A stretch of 64,000 nucleotides of DNA, taken from contig CANNAN010000002.1 in the NCBI GenBank assembly GCA_947502635.1, positions 186,001 through 250,000 of the forward strand, given 5' to 3'. Positions 53,748-62,476 of this stretch are shown here, piece after piece (position 1 is the stretch's first letter; each line of letters opens with the position of its first letter). The stretch comes from an uncultured Flavobacteriaceae bacterium (GTDB lineage: Bacteria; Bacteroidota; Bacteroidia; Flavobacteriales; Flavobacteriaceae). A program made the position numbers and the translations under genes. The notes beneath the pieces were generated by a model. The model was not told the origin of the DNA. It saw only the letters and a program-made list of their open reading frames with translations, and did not search any database.

Positions 53748-53954
53748 CCGCTACCGCCAGTTTGTAACTGGTGGCGGTTATGTTTTAACATCTCAGGCTA
53801 ATGCTTGTTTGTAATGGGTGCTATAAAATTAAAATTCAACCTTGAAGATATTCCTTTATATTTGGTTTGTATATGTACAAATAAATATGCTTTATTGCGT
53901 TTATCTGGAAATATTAAGAAATATACGCAATAAGGTGCGTTTATATAATTGTTG
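53748..53954 (+). repeat. Cassette repeat R2
   Basis: A 207-nt unit. It starts with a 26-nt hairpin (53753-53778, ACCGCCAGTT/AACTGGTGGCGGT with a 3-nt bulge), then a 98-nt core at 53857-53954 that has TATATTTG (a -7-like box) at its left end, a hairpin with GGAAATATTA loop, and ATTGTTG at its right end. The next 6 bases (CCAGTA) are gene-specific. Confidence 0.9.
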
Positions 53955-54716
53955 CCAGTAATATGAGGAAACCCAGAATCAAATTAAAATAATGTACTTT
54001 AAAACTATCTTTTTGATTTTTGTTTCAACAATTGCGTATTCCCAAAATGTCGAAAAAAATATGAGCGATAAAGTACCTAATAGTGTTGAAATTGTTGACA
54101 GTCATTTAGACCAATTCTTTGATGAAGATGCAGACATTGTTGTATTTGACGAAATAGAATCTGAAATAATCCACAGAGACATTTTTTTCATAAAAGCAAC
54201 AGAAGATAAACCATATCACATTTTGTTGAGTTGTGGAATGAGTGCTTTGCCAATGACAATTCCAGAAGATATTGAATCATCGGAATTTGTTGAAATAATG
54301 ATTTTACTTCCAAAAGAATGGAATTTAGAATATGAATCTTTCAGCGATGAAAAAAACTATTGGCCGATTAGAATTATGAAAGAAATAATGATATCACCTC
54401 ACGAGAATAAAACTTGGTTTGGATATGGACACACTTATGGACATGAAGAAGGCGATGAATTTGCAGAAGGAATTGGGTTTAATTCTATAATGTTGGCTTA
54501 TTCAGTGGAATTGTCAGACGATTTTACTCAAATAGAATTAGAAAATGAAAAAGTAGTTGACATTTACACATTAGTTCCACTTTATAAAGAAGAACTGGAA
54601 TTCAAGAAAAAAAACGGAGCAAGTGCTTTACTTGAACGTTTTGACGAATTTGGAATTGAGGAAATTGTAGAAATTGGAAGAAAAAATGTTTGTAAATAAA
54701 AAATACTACTGGCAAC
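53951..54716 (+). mobile_element. Cassette C2 (SUFU-domain gene)
   Basis: TTGTTGCCAGTA (53949-53960) before the gene and TACTGGCAACAA (54707-54718) after it are perfect 12-bp inverse complements, defining the cassette ends. It contains one gene. Confidence 0.75.
53992..54699 (+). CDS. Suppressor-of-fused (SUFU) domain protein
   Basis: A 235-residue exported protein (signal TIFLIFVSTIAYSQ) with the SUFU domain pattern LLSCGMSALPMTIPE, EIMILLPKEWNLE, PHENKTWFGYGHTYG and VPLYKEELEFKKKNGASALL. Bacterial SUFU-domain proteins are common cargo of mobile cassettes and sometimes immunity factors of secreted toxins. The signal peptide is unusual for an immunity protein. Cassette-specific inverted repeats flank the gene. 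Confidence 0.85.
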   Translation: MYFKTIFLIFVSTIAYSQNVEKNMSDKVPNSVEIVDSHLDQFFDEDADIVVFDEIESEIIHRDIFFIKATEDKPYHILLSCGMSALPMTIPEDIESSEFVEIMILLPKEWNLEYESFSDEKNYWPIRIMKEIMISPHENKTWFGYGHTYGHEEGDEFAEGIGFNSIMLAYSVELSDDFTQIELENEKVVDIYTLVPLYKEELEFKKKNGASALLERFDEFGIEEIVEIGRKNVCK

Positions 54717-54762
54717 AAAGAACTGAGTTAAAAAACAAGCATTATTGAGCTAATTTTGAAAC

Positions 54763-54971
54763 CCCGCTACCTCCAGTTTTTAACTGGTGGCGGTTCTGTT
54801 TTTAACATCTCAGGCTAATGCTCGTTTGTAATGAGTGCTATAAAATTAAAATTCAACCTTGAATATATTCTTTTATATTTGGTTTGAATATGTACAAATA
54901 AATATGCTTTATTGCGTTTATCTGGAAATATTAAGAAATATACGCAATAAGGTGCGTTTATTTAATTGTTG
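54763..54971 (+). repeat. Cassette repeat R3
   Basis: A 209-nt unit with the 26-nt hairpin at 54769-54794 (one base differs in its left arm) and a 98-nt core at 54874-54971. The following bases (TAAAAC) are gene-specific. Confidence 0.9.
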
Positions 54972-55116
54972 TAAAACATTTTGACCCGTCCTGAAATATG
55001 TATACAAAAAACCAATGTATATGTATAAAAATGATGTAAAAACATATGCTGTTAATTGAATAGTTTATAAATTCATTAATTTATCCTATGAACCAATTCA
55101 AAGTTTACTATAATTT

Positions 55117-55944
55117 ATGAAAAAAGAAGACATAGTTTTAGACATTCTCTCTAGGTTCTTTCATGAAGAAAAAAAAAGTAGCAAATCGGCTCAAGATTTT
55201 CTTACATTCTTACCTGAATCAAACCAACAATCACAATATAATTTTCATCATATTCAAGAAAGATTCAAATTGAGCAATAGTGTTGTTAAACATTTTACCA
55301 CATCTAACATCAAGCATATCATAAAGTTAATATGCGAAAACTGGACATACAGCCGTAGAAAAGAACGTGGATTATTGGATTTTACTTACGAAGGTATAAA
55401 CGCTCAAGATGGACTTGGAATCTCTCGTTTACATTTGGCTTGCCAAGACGATAATTTAGAACCAGTGAAAAGCCTAATTGAAAATGGTATTAATATACAC
55501 TTGATAGATGCTGACAACGAGACAGCTCTAGGTCATGCCATTTATTATGGAAACTTGAAAGTAATTGATTATTTAATAGACGTTTATGGCATACATTATT
55601 ATGATGAAACCCAAGAATCATTTTTACACAAAAGTGTTTACAGTCAAAAAAATACGACACGCATCATTGATCTTTTAATAGAGAAGGGATTTTCGGTCAA
55701 CGTCCAGAATTTATCCGGTTATACACCATTATCTTTTGCAGCTTATAGTGCTAATGTAAAAATATTCAACTATTTCTTAAATAATAAAAAAGCAGATGTA
55801 TCTATCCCTATTAACCATCCAAAAAATCAAAAAATTATATCCCTAACTAGTCTTCTTGATTTTCTATTGGAAAATTCAAAAGATAATTCGGAAAAGTTTA
55901 ATGACCTTAAACAAATTAATAATCAGTTACAAAAAAATAGTTGA
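55117..55944 (+). CDS. Ankyrin-repeat protein
   Basis: A 275-residue cytoplasmic-type protein with a helical N-terminus (residues 1-90) and ankyrin repeats from about 95 (LGISRLHLACQDDNLEPVKS, DNETALGHAIYYGNLKVIDY, and LSGYTPLSFAAYSANVKIFN). Ankyrin cargo is frequent in cassette arrays and defence-related loci; no enzymatic domain is present. Its own inverted repeats flank it. Confidence 0.85.
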   Translation: MKKEDIVLDILSRFFHEEKKSSKSAQDFLTFLPESNQQSQYNFHHIQERFKLSNSVVKHFTTSNIKHIIKLICENWTYSRRKERGLLDFTYEGINAQDGLGISRLHLACQDDNLEPVKSLIENGINIHLIDADNETALGHAIYYGNLKVIDYLIDVYGIHYYDETQESFLHKSVYSQKNTTRIIDLLIEKGFSVNVQNLSGYTPLSFAAYSANVKIFNYFLNNKKADVSIPINHPKNQKIISLTSLLDFLLENSKDNSEKFNDLKQINNQLQKNS

Positions 55945-56147
55945 CTAATATAAAGTCAACTGTAACCTATCAAAAAAATGGATACCTGATTATTCATAAT
56001 ACATCTATAAAGGAAGATGACTAAGTAGAAATATTGGCTAATTAAAGTGTGACTACACATTTCTACAATCATTTTAAACTTTGAGAATTAAAGACAACGA
56101 GCACTTTAGAAAAATTGAAAATTTTCAAAAGAGAAATAAATAAAAAC
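55945..56147. other. Non-coding tail of cassette C3
   Basis: About 200 AT-rich bases after the ankyrin gene with no ORF of note. Confidence 0.5.
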
Positions 56148-56157
56148 GTTTTACAAC

Positions 56158-56211
56158 AATTTGTATATTGCATATGCCGCCTTCGGCTGGCAAACGCACC
56201 ATACAAGAGAC
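56158..56211 (+). repeat. attC-like element X
   Basis: A compact 54-nt element between CAAC and GTTATGAGG, different from the 98-nt repeat. It has outer arms TTGTAT/ATACAA (56161-56166, 56201-56206), and an inner hairpin GCCG-CCTT-CGGC (56176-56187). Size and form are those of a short integron attC site. Confidence 0.6.
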
Positions 56212-56963
56212 GTTATGAGGAATTACCTAGCTTACTTTTCACTGGATTCAGGGTAGTATAAATTTTGAAATATTTCAATATTTGTAATTGAAACTAATTT
56301 TAGTATTATTCGTAAAATGAAGTACAAGCTACTTATTCTTTTTTTCATTTCTCTGTTTTTTTCGTCTTGTCTTGCTATTGTTTTCAACTATGTTAATGTT
56401 ACATGCGGAAAATATAATTTAACTAATGAATTATTTTGGTTTCAAGGAAATATTCTGACGGAATATATTTTCGTTAATAAATCTTCGAATCAGGAAAGAA
56501 AATTTTATCTCATGAACAGATCCCTTTCGCATATGGAAGATTATAGGTATCTTAAAAATAATGATGAAGGTGACTGTGGTTGTTATGATATATCTTCACA
56601 AATATTGGTAGGAGAGAAAGATACTATACGAATAATGAATACATCTAGTACTTATTCATATAATAAGGAAAGTTTTACCTTAAAATTTGGTAACACTAAA
56701 GATATTATCACCACTGAGAACTCAGTCGTAAATATGAGTTCGATTATTGTTAAAGGAGTTGAGGTTAAGACTAAAATATTTGTAAGTGAACTTGGAGGGA
56801 TTAAAACTGTGCTTACTATTGGGCAGGGAATTGGACCTATTAAAATTGAATTCTATAATGGGGAAATTTGGGAAAGAAAAGAAATTAAAATAGATAAAAT
56901 AACACCAGTTAAAAATTATAAACATCTTAGTATTGATTGTTATGATATCCTTTAAAATACAAC
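56212..56963 (+). mobile_element. Cassette C4 (lipoprotein gene)
   Basis: The cassette starts with GTTATGAGG after element X and ends near ATACAAC (56957-56963). The ends do not match as inverse copies, suggesting a hybrid cassette or a partly lost end. It carries one gene. Confidence 0.45.
56317..56955 (+). CDS. Lipoprotein of unknown function
   Basis: A 212-residue protein with signal and lipobox (LFFISLFFSSCLAIV). The mature part is strand-rich, with four further cysteines (VTCGKY, GDCGCYDI, DCYDIL) and segments like MEDYRYLKNNDEGD and GEKDTIRIMNTSSTYSYN. I recognise no family. It lies between element X and repeat R4. No inverted pair flanks it perfectly. Confidence 0.65.
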   Translation: MKYKLLILFFISLFFSSCLAIVFNYVNVTCGKYNLTNELFWFQGNILTEYIFVNKSSNQERKFYLMNRSLSHMEDYRYLKNNDEGDCGCYDISSQILVGEKDTIRIMNTSSTYSYNKESFTLKFGNTKDIITTENSVVNMSSIIVKGVEVKTKIFVSELGGIKTVLTIGQGIGPIKIEFYNGEIWERKEIKIDKITPVKNYKHLSIDCYDIL

Positions 56964-56967
56964 CCCC

Positions 56968-57174
56968 CCGTATACCGCCAGTTTGTAACTGGTGGCGGTT
57001 ATGTTTTAACATCTCAGGTAACGCTCGTTTGTAATGGGTGCTATAAAATTAAAATTCAACCCTGAATATATTCCTTTATATTTGGTTTGTATATGTAAAA
57101 CCAAACACGTTTTATTGCGTTTATCTGGAAATATTAAGAAATAAAGACAATAAGGTGCGATTATATAATTGTTG
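56968..57174 (+). repeat. Cassette repeat R4
   Basis: A 207-nt unit with the 26-nt hairpin at 56974-56999 and a 98-nt core at 57077-57174. The following bases (TAGGTA) are gene-specific. Confidence 0.9.
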
Positions 57175-57200
57175 TAGGTAATTAAAACCAACCTTTGCGA

Positions 57201-57902
57201 ATGAATGACTATTTAATAATTATACTGATTGTACTGCTTTACTTTTCGCCAGTATTTTATCAATTATACTTATTATTAAAAGAACGAAAAGAAGAAAACA
57301 AGAAACTGCTCAAAAGATTATTGCGTTTTACGAAATACAGTTTTTTAATTCTAATTTTTACTGCAATTGTGTTTGGAATTTTAAGTCATACAAACTACTT
57401 GAATTACCAAAAACCTATGACTTTTGACAAGTACGACCAAATCACCTTTCAGAACTTCCGAGGTTTAGAGTTTTTTAAAAAATCACTTTATGGAAATGAA
57501 CGATTTGCTTATGTTGTAACATCAATTGATAGTGAAATTGATGATAATTCTGTAACTGTACAATCATTATTTTATCCTTCACGTTCATTCGTTTATAAAA
57601 AAAACACGAATAGTACAGAACTTTTAACTCACGAAAAGTATCACATAAAAATTACAGAATTATTTGTTCGAAAAGCAAAGAAAGAAATATCTGATTTAAA
57701 AACTTTCGATGAAAACCAAATCAAAGGAATAATTAGAGATGCAGAAACAAAAGAAAGAGCTTTTCAAAAAGAGTATGATTACAATACTTTTCACAGTTAT
57801 GTATTAAGTGAACAGAAAAGATACGAGAAACAAGTAGATAGTTTATTAACTTCGCTAAACCAATATAAAAACCCAAAAATCATAATTGATGATAAAAATT
57901 AA
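57201..57902 (+). CDS. Membrane protein of unknown function
   Basis: A 233-residue protein from the ATG at 57201, with two N-terminal hydrophobic segments (YLIIILIVLLYFSPVFYQ and YSFLILIFTAIVFGILSH) and a soluble C-terminal part with Lys/Glu-rich helices (TKERAFQKEYDYNTFHSYVL). I recognise no family. Its end overlaps the next gene by 14 bases, showing translational coupling within one cassette. Confidence 0.6.
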   Translation: MNDYLIIILIVLLYFSPVFYQLYLLLKERKEENKKLLKRLLRFTKYSFLILIFTAIVFGILSHTNYLNYQKPMTFDKYDQITFQNFRGLEFFKKSLYGNERFAYVVTSIDSEIDDNSVTVQSLFYPSRSFVYKKNTNSTELLTHEKYHIKITELFVRKAKKEISDLKTFDENQIKGIIRDAETKERAFQKEYDYNTFHSYVLSEQKRYEKQVDSLLTSLNQYKNPKIIIDDKN

Positions 57903-58644
57903 GTACGTCCTTTTAGCAATTATTTGCTTAACATTAACCAATTGTAAAACCGAAGAACACGAATTCCCTTTAAATAAAAGGTATTGGGATACAAATGATT
58001 ATGACAAAGCAATTCTTGAATTAAGATTTGGTTACGAAGACGATGAAAAGAAACCGACTTTTGACAATCCAGAACAAAGAATAATAGTTAAAAAATTAAC
58101 GGACGAACAAAATTTCAAAGTAGTACTTAAAGACAATGAATTAGGTACAAAACATCGGAATGCAGTTGCAACCGAATTCTTTGAGCATTGGAAAGATATG
58201 CATGAAATTTACCAAGCAACTGACCGAAAGGATATGTATGTTTATGACATAGAAATGTTGGCTGTTTGGCAATATGGTTTGAGTTTGCAACTTGACTATT
58301 TTAAATTAGGAAATGACGAAATATTAGAAAGTGCAGACGACCCAAATTCTTCAAGAGTCAAGAATGTTATTAACTCAAACATTGGTACTTTAATTGACAA
58401 TTATATTATTTATTTGGATGAGATAAAAGAAGAAAAGGCGTTCTCGGAAAAAGGAAAAACTAAACTTGCTGACGGAATAGATAAATACTTTACTCAACTG
58501 ATTGAACTTTATCCTGATGCAAATTATAGCGGAATGAAAAAGAAAGCGGAATTGATGATTAAAAAGAGTGAGTCTGACAAAGTTAAATCGTCTCTGACAA
58601 AATTAATTGAGTTAATCGATTCAAAGATAAAAACGGAAGAATAA
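57889..58644 (+). CDS. Lipoprotein of unknown function
   Basis: A 251-residue lipoprotein from the ATG at 57889 (lipobox CLTLTNCKTEE) with helical C-terminal regions (KKKAELMIKKSESDKVKSSL). It has no recognised domain. It overlaps the preceding gene by 14 bases and probably works with it. The stop lies 1 base before the cassette's inverted end. Confidence 0.6.
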   Translation: MIKIKYVLLAIICLTLTNCKTEEHEFPLNKRYWDTNDYDKAILELRFGYEDDEKKPTFDNPEQRIIVKKLTDEQNFKVVLKDNELGTKHRNAVATEFFEHWKDMHEIYQATDRKDMYVYDIEMLAVWQYGLSLQLDYFKLGNDEILESADDPNSSRVKNVINSNIGTLIDNYIIYLDEIKEEKAFSEKGKTKLADGIDKYFTQLIELYPDANYSGMKKKAELMIKKSESDKVKSSLTKLIELIDSKIKTEE

Positions 58645-58705
58645 CTACCTACAACAATGGTAATCGTTGCACAAGCCAATAAATCACAAAAAACAGACTT
58701 TTTAT

Positions 58706-58734
58706 AACTGCCTTTTAAGGCAGTTTCTTTTTTT
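58706..58734 (+). terminator. Terminator after cassette C5
   Basis: AACTGCC (58706-58712) and GGCAGTT (58719-58725) form a 7-bp stem followed by a T-rich tail. It sits between the cassette end and repeat R5, about 50 bases after the inverted pair. Confidence 0.8.
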
Positions 58735-58840
58735 AGATTGCTTTATAATCAGCTATTTTAAGGTTCCTTAAAAACAACTTTTCGAGCTTATACACAGTAT
58801 TTTTTACTAAAAATAATAAAACAAGCACTCCTGCTCCACT

Positions 58841-59049
58841 CCCCGTACCTCCAGTTTGTAACTGGTGGCGGTTATGTTTTTAACATTTAACGCTAACGTT
58901 TGTCTGCAGCGCGTGCTATAAAATTAAAATTCAACCCTGAATATATTCCTTTATATTTGGTTTGTATATGTAAAAACAAATACGCTTTATTGCGATTACC
59001 TGGGAATATCAAGAAATAAACACAGTAAAGTGCGTTTATATAATTGTTG
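58841..59049 (+). repeat. Cassette repeat R5
   Basis: A 209-nt unit with a 26-nt hairpin at 58847-58872 (left-arm variant) and a 98-nt core at 58952-59049. Its hairpin differs from others but keeps pairing, for example CAGTAAAG with TTTATTG. The following bases (TGGCTA) are gene-specific. Confidence 0.9.
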
Positions 59050-60100
59050 TGGCTAATTTGAAAAATGATAAAAAATAGAAAAGCTAAATGGATTATAAGA
59101 GTGTTATTACTCGTTGGAACAGCAATATCTATGTTTTTTGTACCATGGATTTTGGTAAAGGCCTGGATTTTACCGCTACCAGATACTGTTCAAGAACAAG
59201 TAGATGAAGCAATTGGACATGGTTTTGACGGCATGATTGTCTATGTGGACCAAGCAGGAAAACCACCAGAACATTACACAAGTGGTTGGAAAGATAGAAA
59301 AAATAAAATACTAGCCGACCCAAAATCATTGTTCAAAATTGCCAGTATTAGTAAGTTATATACTGCTGTAGCAGCTACTAAATTGGTCAAAGAAAAGCGT
59401 TTATCTTTTGATAAAACACTCGCTGATTATCTTCCAGAACTTGGAGGTAGGATTGAAAATGTTGAAGAAATTACCTTGAGGATGATGATTCAACACCGTT
59501 CTGGTATTCCAAATTTCACAGATAATCCAGCTTATTGGGAAAACGAACAGGAAAATGGCAATAATGCTTTAGATTTTGCTCTCGACCTACCAGCCAGTTT
59601 TAAACCTAATGGAGGATATGAATATTCAAACACGAATTATTTATTACTTCGTAGGATTATGGATGATGTTTTAGGGTATAGCCACAATCAGTATATCAAA
59701 GAGAAAATATTGATTCCCCTGGAGCTGAAAAACACCTTTTTTTCGATTACTGAAGTCGATTTAGATGATGTTATGAGTGGATATTATGTGGGTTATGAGG
59801 AAGATTTTAAAGCTCGTGAATATGGAATGTTGGCTACAGCAGAAGATGTGGGTATATTCTTGCGAGCCTTAAACGATGGTTCGGTATTTGGCGAGGGAGA
59901 AGAGGTATTGTATCCTTATGAATATAATCATGGAGGTTTGGTAGTTGGTTATCAAAGCCTTGCAGAATACCACAAAGATATAGACGCGATAGTGGTTCAA
60001 TTTATCAATACCACAGATTTTAATGGTTATGAATGGAACTTATCGGAAATTACAATTAACCGAATTGTAAAAATCATTAGAAAGAAAAACTAGCCACAAC
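59046..60100 (+). mobile_element. Cassette C6 (class C beta-lactamase-fold gene)
   Basis: TTGTTGTGGCTA (59044-59055) and TAGCCACAACAA (60091-60102) are perfect 12-bp inverse complements. One gene fills the cassette. Confidence 0.75.
59065..60093 (+). CDS. Serine hydrolase of the beta-lactamase class C family
   Basis: A 342-residue protein with one N-terminal membrane segment (IIRVLLLVGTAISMFFVPWI) and a beta-lactamase/PBP-like domain. The catalytic SxxK is in KIASISKLYTAVAATKL (about residues 93-96), the YxN in YEYSNTNYLLLR, and a candidate HxG in EYNHGGLVVGY. Members include D-aminopeptidases, esterases and beta-lactamases; the true substrate cannot be set here. As cassette cargo it recalls antibiotic-resistance cassettes, but it is not a close match to known resistance enzymes. 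Confidence 0.85.
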   Translation: MIKNRKAKWIIRVLLLVGTAISMFFVPWILVKAWILPLPDTVQEQVDEAIGHGFDGMIVYVDQAGKPPEHYTSGWKDRKNKILADPKSLFKIASISKLYTAVAATKLVKEKRLSFDKTLADYLPELGGRIENVEEITLRMMIQHRSGIPNFTDNPAYWENEQENGNNALDFALDLPASFKPNGGYEYSNTNYLLLRRIMDDVLGYSHNQYIKEKILIPLELKNTFFSITEVDLDDVMSGYYVGYEEDFKAREYGMLATAEDVGIFLRALNDGSVFGEGEEVLYPYEYNHGGLVVGYQSLAEYHKDIDAIVVQFINTTDFNGYEWNLSEITINRIVKIIRKKN

Positions 60101-60150
60101 AAAGAACTAAGTTAAAAAACAAGTATTATTAAGCTAATTTAGAAACAAAG

Positions 60151-60316
60151 TTTTCCCCAACTAGCACTCGTTTGCAACGCGTGCTATAAAATATAATTCA
60201 ACCATGAATATATGCCTTTATATTTGGTTTGTATATGTAAAAATAAACACGTTTTATTGCATTTATCTGGAAATATCAAGAAATAAATACAATGAAGTAC
60301 GTATATATAATTGTTG
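60151..60316 (+). repeat. Cassette repeat R6
   Basis: A copy that lacks the 26-nt ACCGCC hairpin but has the 98-nt core at 60219-60316. Its hairpin carries ACGT/ACGT arms where others have ACGC/GCGT, a compensatory change. The following bases (GCGGTA) are gene-specific. Confidence 0.88.
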
Positions 60317-60921
60317 GCGGTAATTCAAAAACAAAACACATTCTATGAGAAAACTGAAATTACAAATGCAAGTTTCCTTGGATGGATTTAATTCAACGGG
60401 GCCAAATGACGAGCAAAAATGGGTGACTTGGGCCTGGAATGAAATCAAACAATACGTCTTGGAATTAGCGGACTCTGCTGATACCGAAATTATAGGTAGA
60501 AAATTAGCGATTGACTATATTCCATATTGGCTTGAGACCTCAACAAACCAAAATGACCCGATGTATGAATTATCAAAAATCAAGGCTCGTCAAAAGAAAA
60601 TCGTTTTTACTAAAACCCTTGAACAATCCGAGTGGGAAAACACGGTGCTAGCAAAAGGGAACCTGGTAGAGGAAGTAAACAAATTGAAAAATGAAAACGG
60701 TAGAGATATTATTGTGTATGGTGGAAGTTCATTTGTTTCGGCATTAGTCAAAGAAAACTTAATAGATGAGTTTCATTTATTTGTTAATCCTGTTGCATTA
60801 GGAAAAGGCGCACCTATTTTTAACCAATTGGATGATTGGCAACAACTAAAATTACGAAAATCAATTACCTGTAATAGTGGAATTGTAATTCAGCACTATG
60901 ACCTGATAAAATAAACGTACC
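60313..60921 (+). mobile_element. Cassette C7 (dihydrofolate-reductase family gene), 3' end truncated
   Basis: The left end is TTGTTGGCGGTA (60311-60322). The expected TACCGCCAACAA is absent after the gene; only TACC (60918-60921) remains before the next repeat, which indicates a deletion across this junction. Confidence 0.55.
60345..60914 (+). CDS. Dihydrofolate-reductase family (RibD C-terminal-like) protein
   Basis: A 189-residue reductase-fold protein with KLQMQVSLDGFNS at the start, IIGRKLAIDYIPYWLE, and IIVYGGSSFVSALVKENLID plus ELVNPVALGKGAPIF-like (HLFVNPVALGKGAPIFN). This is the RibD C-terminal/DHFR-like family, which is NADPH dependent and often found in mobile cassettes. It is not the trimethoprim-resistance DfrA type by sequence. 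It belongs to cassette C7. Confidence 0.88.
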   Translation: MRKLKLQMQVSLDGFNSTGPNDEQKWVTWAWNEIKQYVLELADSADTEIIGRKLAIDYIPYWLETSTNQNDPMYELSKIKARQKKIVFTKTLEQSEWENTVLAKGNLVEEVNKLKNENGRDIIVYGGSSFVSALVKENLIDEFHLFVNPVALGKGAPIFNQLDDWQQLKLRKSITCNSGIVIQHYDLIK

Positions 60922-60924
60922 CTA

Positions 60925-61080
60925 GCTAGCACTCGTTTGCAACGCGTAAAAATTATAATTCAACCCTGAATATATTCCTTTATATTTGGTTTGTATATGT
61001 AAAAACCAACACGCTTTATTGCGTTTATCTGGAAATATCAAGAAATAAATACAATAAAGTGCGTTTAATATAATTGTTTG
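60925..61080 (+). repeat. Cassette repeat R7
   Basis: A shortened copy without the ACCGCC hairpin, with a 100-nt core at 60981-61080 (two extra bases). It follows the truncated cassette C7 directly. The next bases (TACTT) are gene-specific. Confidence 0.85.
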
Positions 61081-62415
61081 TACTTAATTAAAATGATAAT
61101 GAAGAATATATTTACCTTATTATGTCTGTTGATGTTTTGCTTTTGTAAAGGACAGAATTCATCAAAAAAACCTGTTCAAGAAATTAACACAAAAGAGATA
61201 GAGCAAAAGTTAAATCCTATTGAGAATTTATTAATCTCGGTTCAAGAAAGCCCTGTTGACTTCGATATCAATGAAAATGGAATAATTCTACTTTCATATA
61301 TAGCAGAAAAAAATGATAACAATGATATAATTGTTAACTACAAACTTCACATGTATACATTACAAGGTGAAGAATTAAACAGCAAAATAATATATACTGA
61401 AAAGAACAAATCAAATATTATAAATCCCAATGAGAAAATTGAACTTAAATATGTCAGAATAGTTAATGATAAATACTTGGTAATAGGGAATAAAATGCTT
61501 AATGAGGAGTTTGATTTAGATTATTACTTTATGTCGTTTAATAAAGACTTGATGGTTCTGAATGCAAAAAGTATCAGTATCCCTGAATGGCAAACCATTC
61601 AGTCTGTTCAGGAAAATGATTCAAGGATATTTATGTTATCAATCTCTCCTGAACAATTATCACCTAAGAATAATGACCTTTTTAAGGTTAATCAGAAGAT
61701 TTCAATACTTAATGACAAATTAGATAATTTCGAGGAGACATCGCTATCTCTATCAAATTTAACAATACCAACTGATTTTGATTCAACCATTACTAATGTT
61801 GAATGCGCTAGTTTAACTGTTGATTCTGAGAACTACTATCTTTTGTGTAAAGCACAAAGAAAAAACGAACTCCATTCTCCTTTTTTAATCTCGATAAATC
61901 GAATCTCTAAATCTATAAATTGGAGCTTATTGATTGGTGATATTAATGATGACAGACTCTTTTTTCCTGAAAACCCCTTCACTCTAAATGAATCAATGAT
62001 TGCTTTTTCATGTCTTCAAAAAGGAATTACATCAATAATTGTTGTTAATAAAAATGGTCAATTTAATTCTCAATATATGACAAATAAATTTGACATTCCT
62101 TATTCTATACATTCAATAAAAAACGGCTTCATGTTAGGAGGTAGTATGTCTATTGATGAAGATGTAATTTCTAATTATAACAACCTATCAAAAAACTTAC
62201 TTGGAAATAAAACTTTTGTTAATTACGCTGTTTCAATTGACCATAATTCTAAGTACTTAACAGAATCCTTTTGGGCAAAAGAAAATGCAGAATCAATATT
62301 ACGAACAAAGAAATATGATGGAACTAGTTACTTTTTATGTCGCGCATTTATTTCTTGGCCAGGAAAGAAATATACCAAAATTTATAAATTAAATAAAAAC
62401 TAAACGTGCTACAAC
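61076..62415 (+). mobile_element. Cassette C8 (lipoprotein gene), ends imperfect
   Basis: Begins GTTTGTAC and ends GTGCTACAAC (62406-62415). The two are only partly inverse complements, so the cassette may be a hybrid or mutated at one end. Confidence 0.5.
61099..62403 (+). CDS. Lipoprotein of unknown function
   Basis: A 434-residue protein from the ATG at 61099 (in-frame ATG also at 61093; a longer TTG start at 61078 lies inside the repeat end). It has a signal with lipobox-like LMFCFCKGQ. The mature part has beta-propeller-like segments (KLHMYTLQGEELNSKIIYTE, MVLNAKSISIPEWQTIQSVQ and FMLGGSMSIDEDVISNY). The fold is inferred from repeated WD-like strand patterns. No function is known. Confidence 0.65.
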   Translation: MKNIFTLLCLLMFCFCKGQNSSKKPVQEINTKEIEQKLNPIENLLISVQESPVDFDINENGIILLSYIAEKNDNNDIIVNYKLHMYTLQGEELNSKIIYTEKNKSNIINPNEKIELKYVRIVNDKYLVIGNKMLNEEFDLDYYFMSFNKDLMVLNAKSISIPEWQTIQSVQENDSRIFMLSISPEQLSPKNNDLFKVNQKISILNDKLDNFEETSLSLSNLTIPTDFDSTITNVECASLTVDSENYYLLCKAQRKNELHSPFLISINRISKSINWSLLIGDINDDRLFFPENPFTLNESMIAFSCLQKGITSIIVVNKNGQFNSQYMTNKFDIPYSIHSIKNGFMLGGSMSIDEDVISNYNNLSKNLLGNKTFVNYAVSIDHNSKYLTESFWAKENAESILRTKKYDGTSYFLCRAFISWPGKKYTKIYKLNKN

Positions 62416-62476
62416 AAAACCTATGAATGAATGGGGCTTCATCGGTCAGGAAACTTTGGCGGAACTTGGAAAGTCC

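Larger units (their letters stand above)
54968..56157 (+). mobile_element. Cassette C3 (ankyrin gene)
   Basis: TTGTTGTAAAAC (54966-54977) and GTTTTACAACAA (56148-56159) are perfect 12-bp inverse complements around one gene. About 140 bases precede the gene and 210 follow it inside the cassette without a visible ORF. Confidence 0.75.
57171..58655 (+). mobile_element. Cassette C5 (two genes)
   Basis: TTGTTGTAGGTA (57169-57180) and TACCTACAACAA (58646-58657) are perfect 12-bp inverse complements. Two overlapping genes fill the cassette. Confidence 0.75.

Noticed and set aside
56722-57191. Minus-strand ORFs across repeat R4, echoed at 62529-62723 with a similar product
   Set aside because: The recurrence comes from the repeat itself; the frame is carried over the 98-nt core and 26-nt hairpin by chance and has no signal, domain or start context. 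Treated as repeat shadow.
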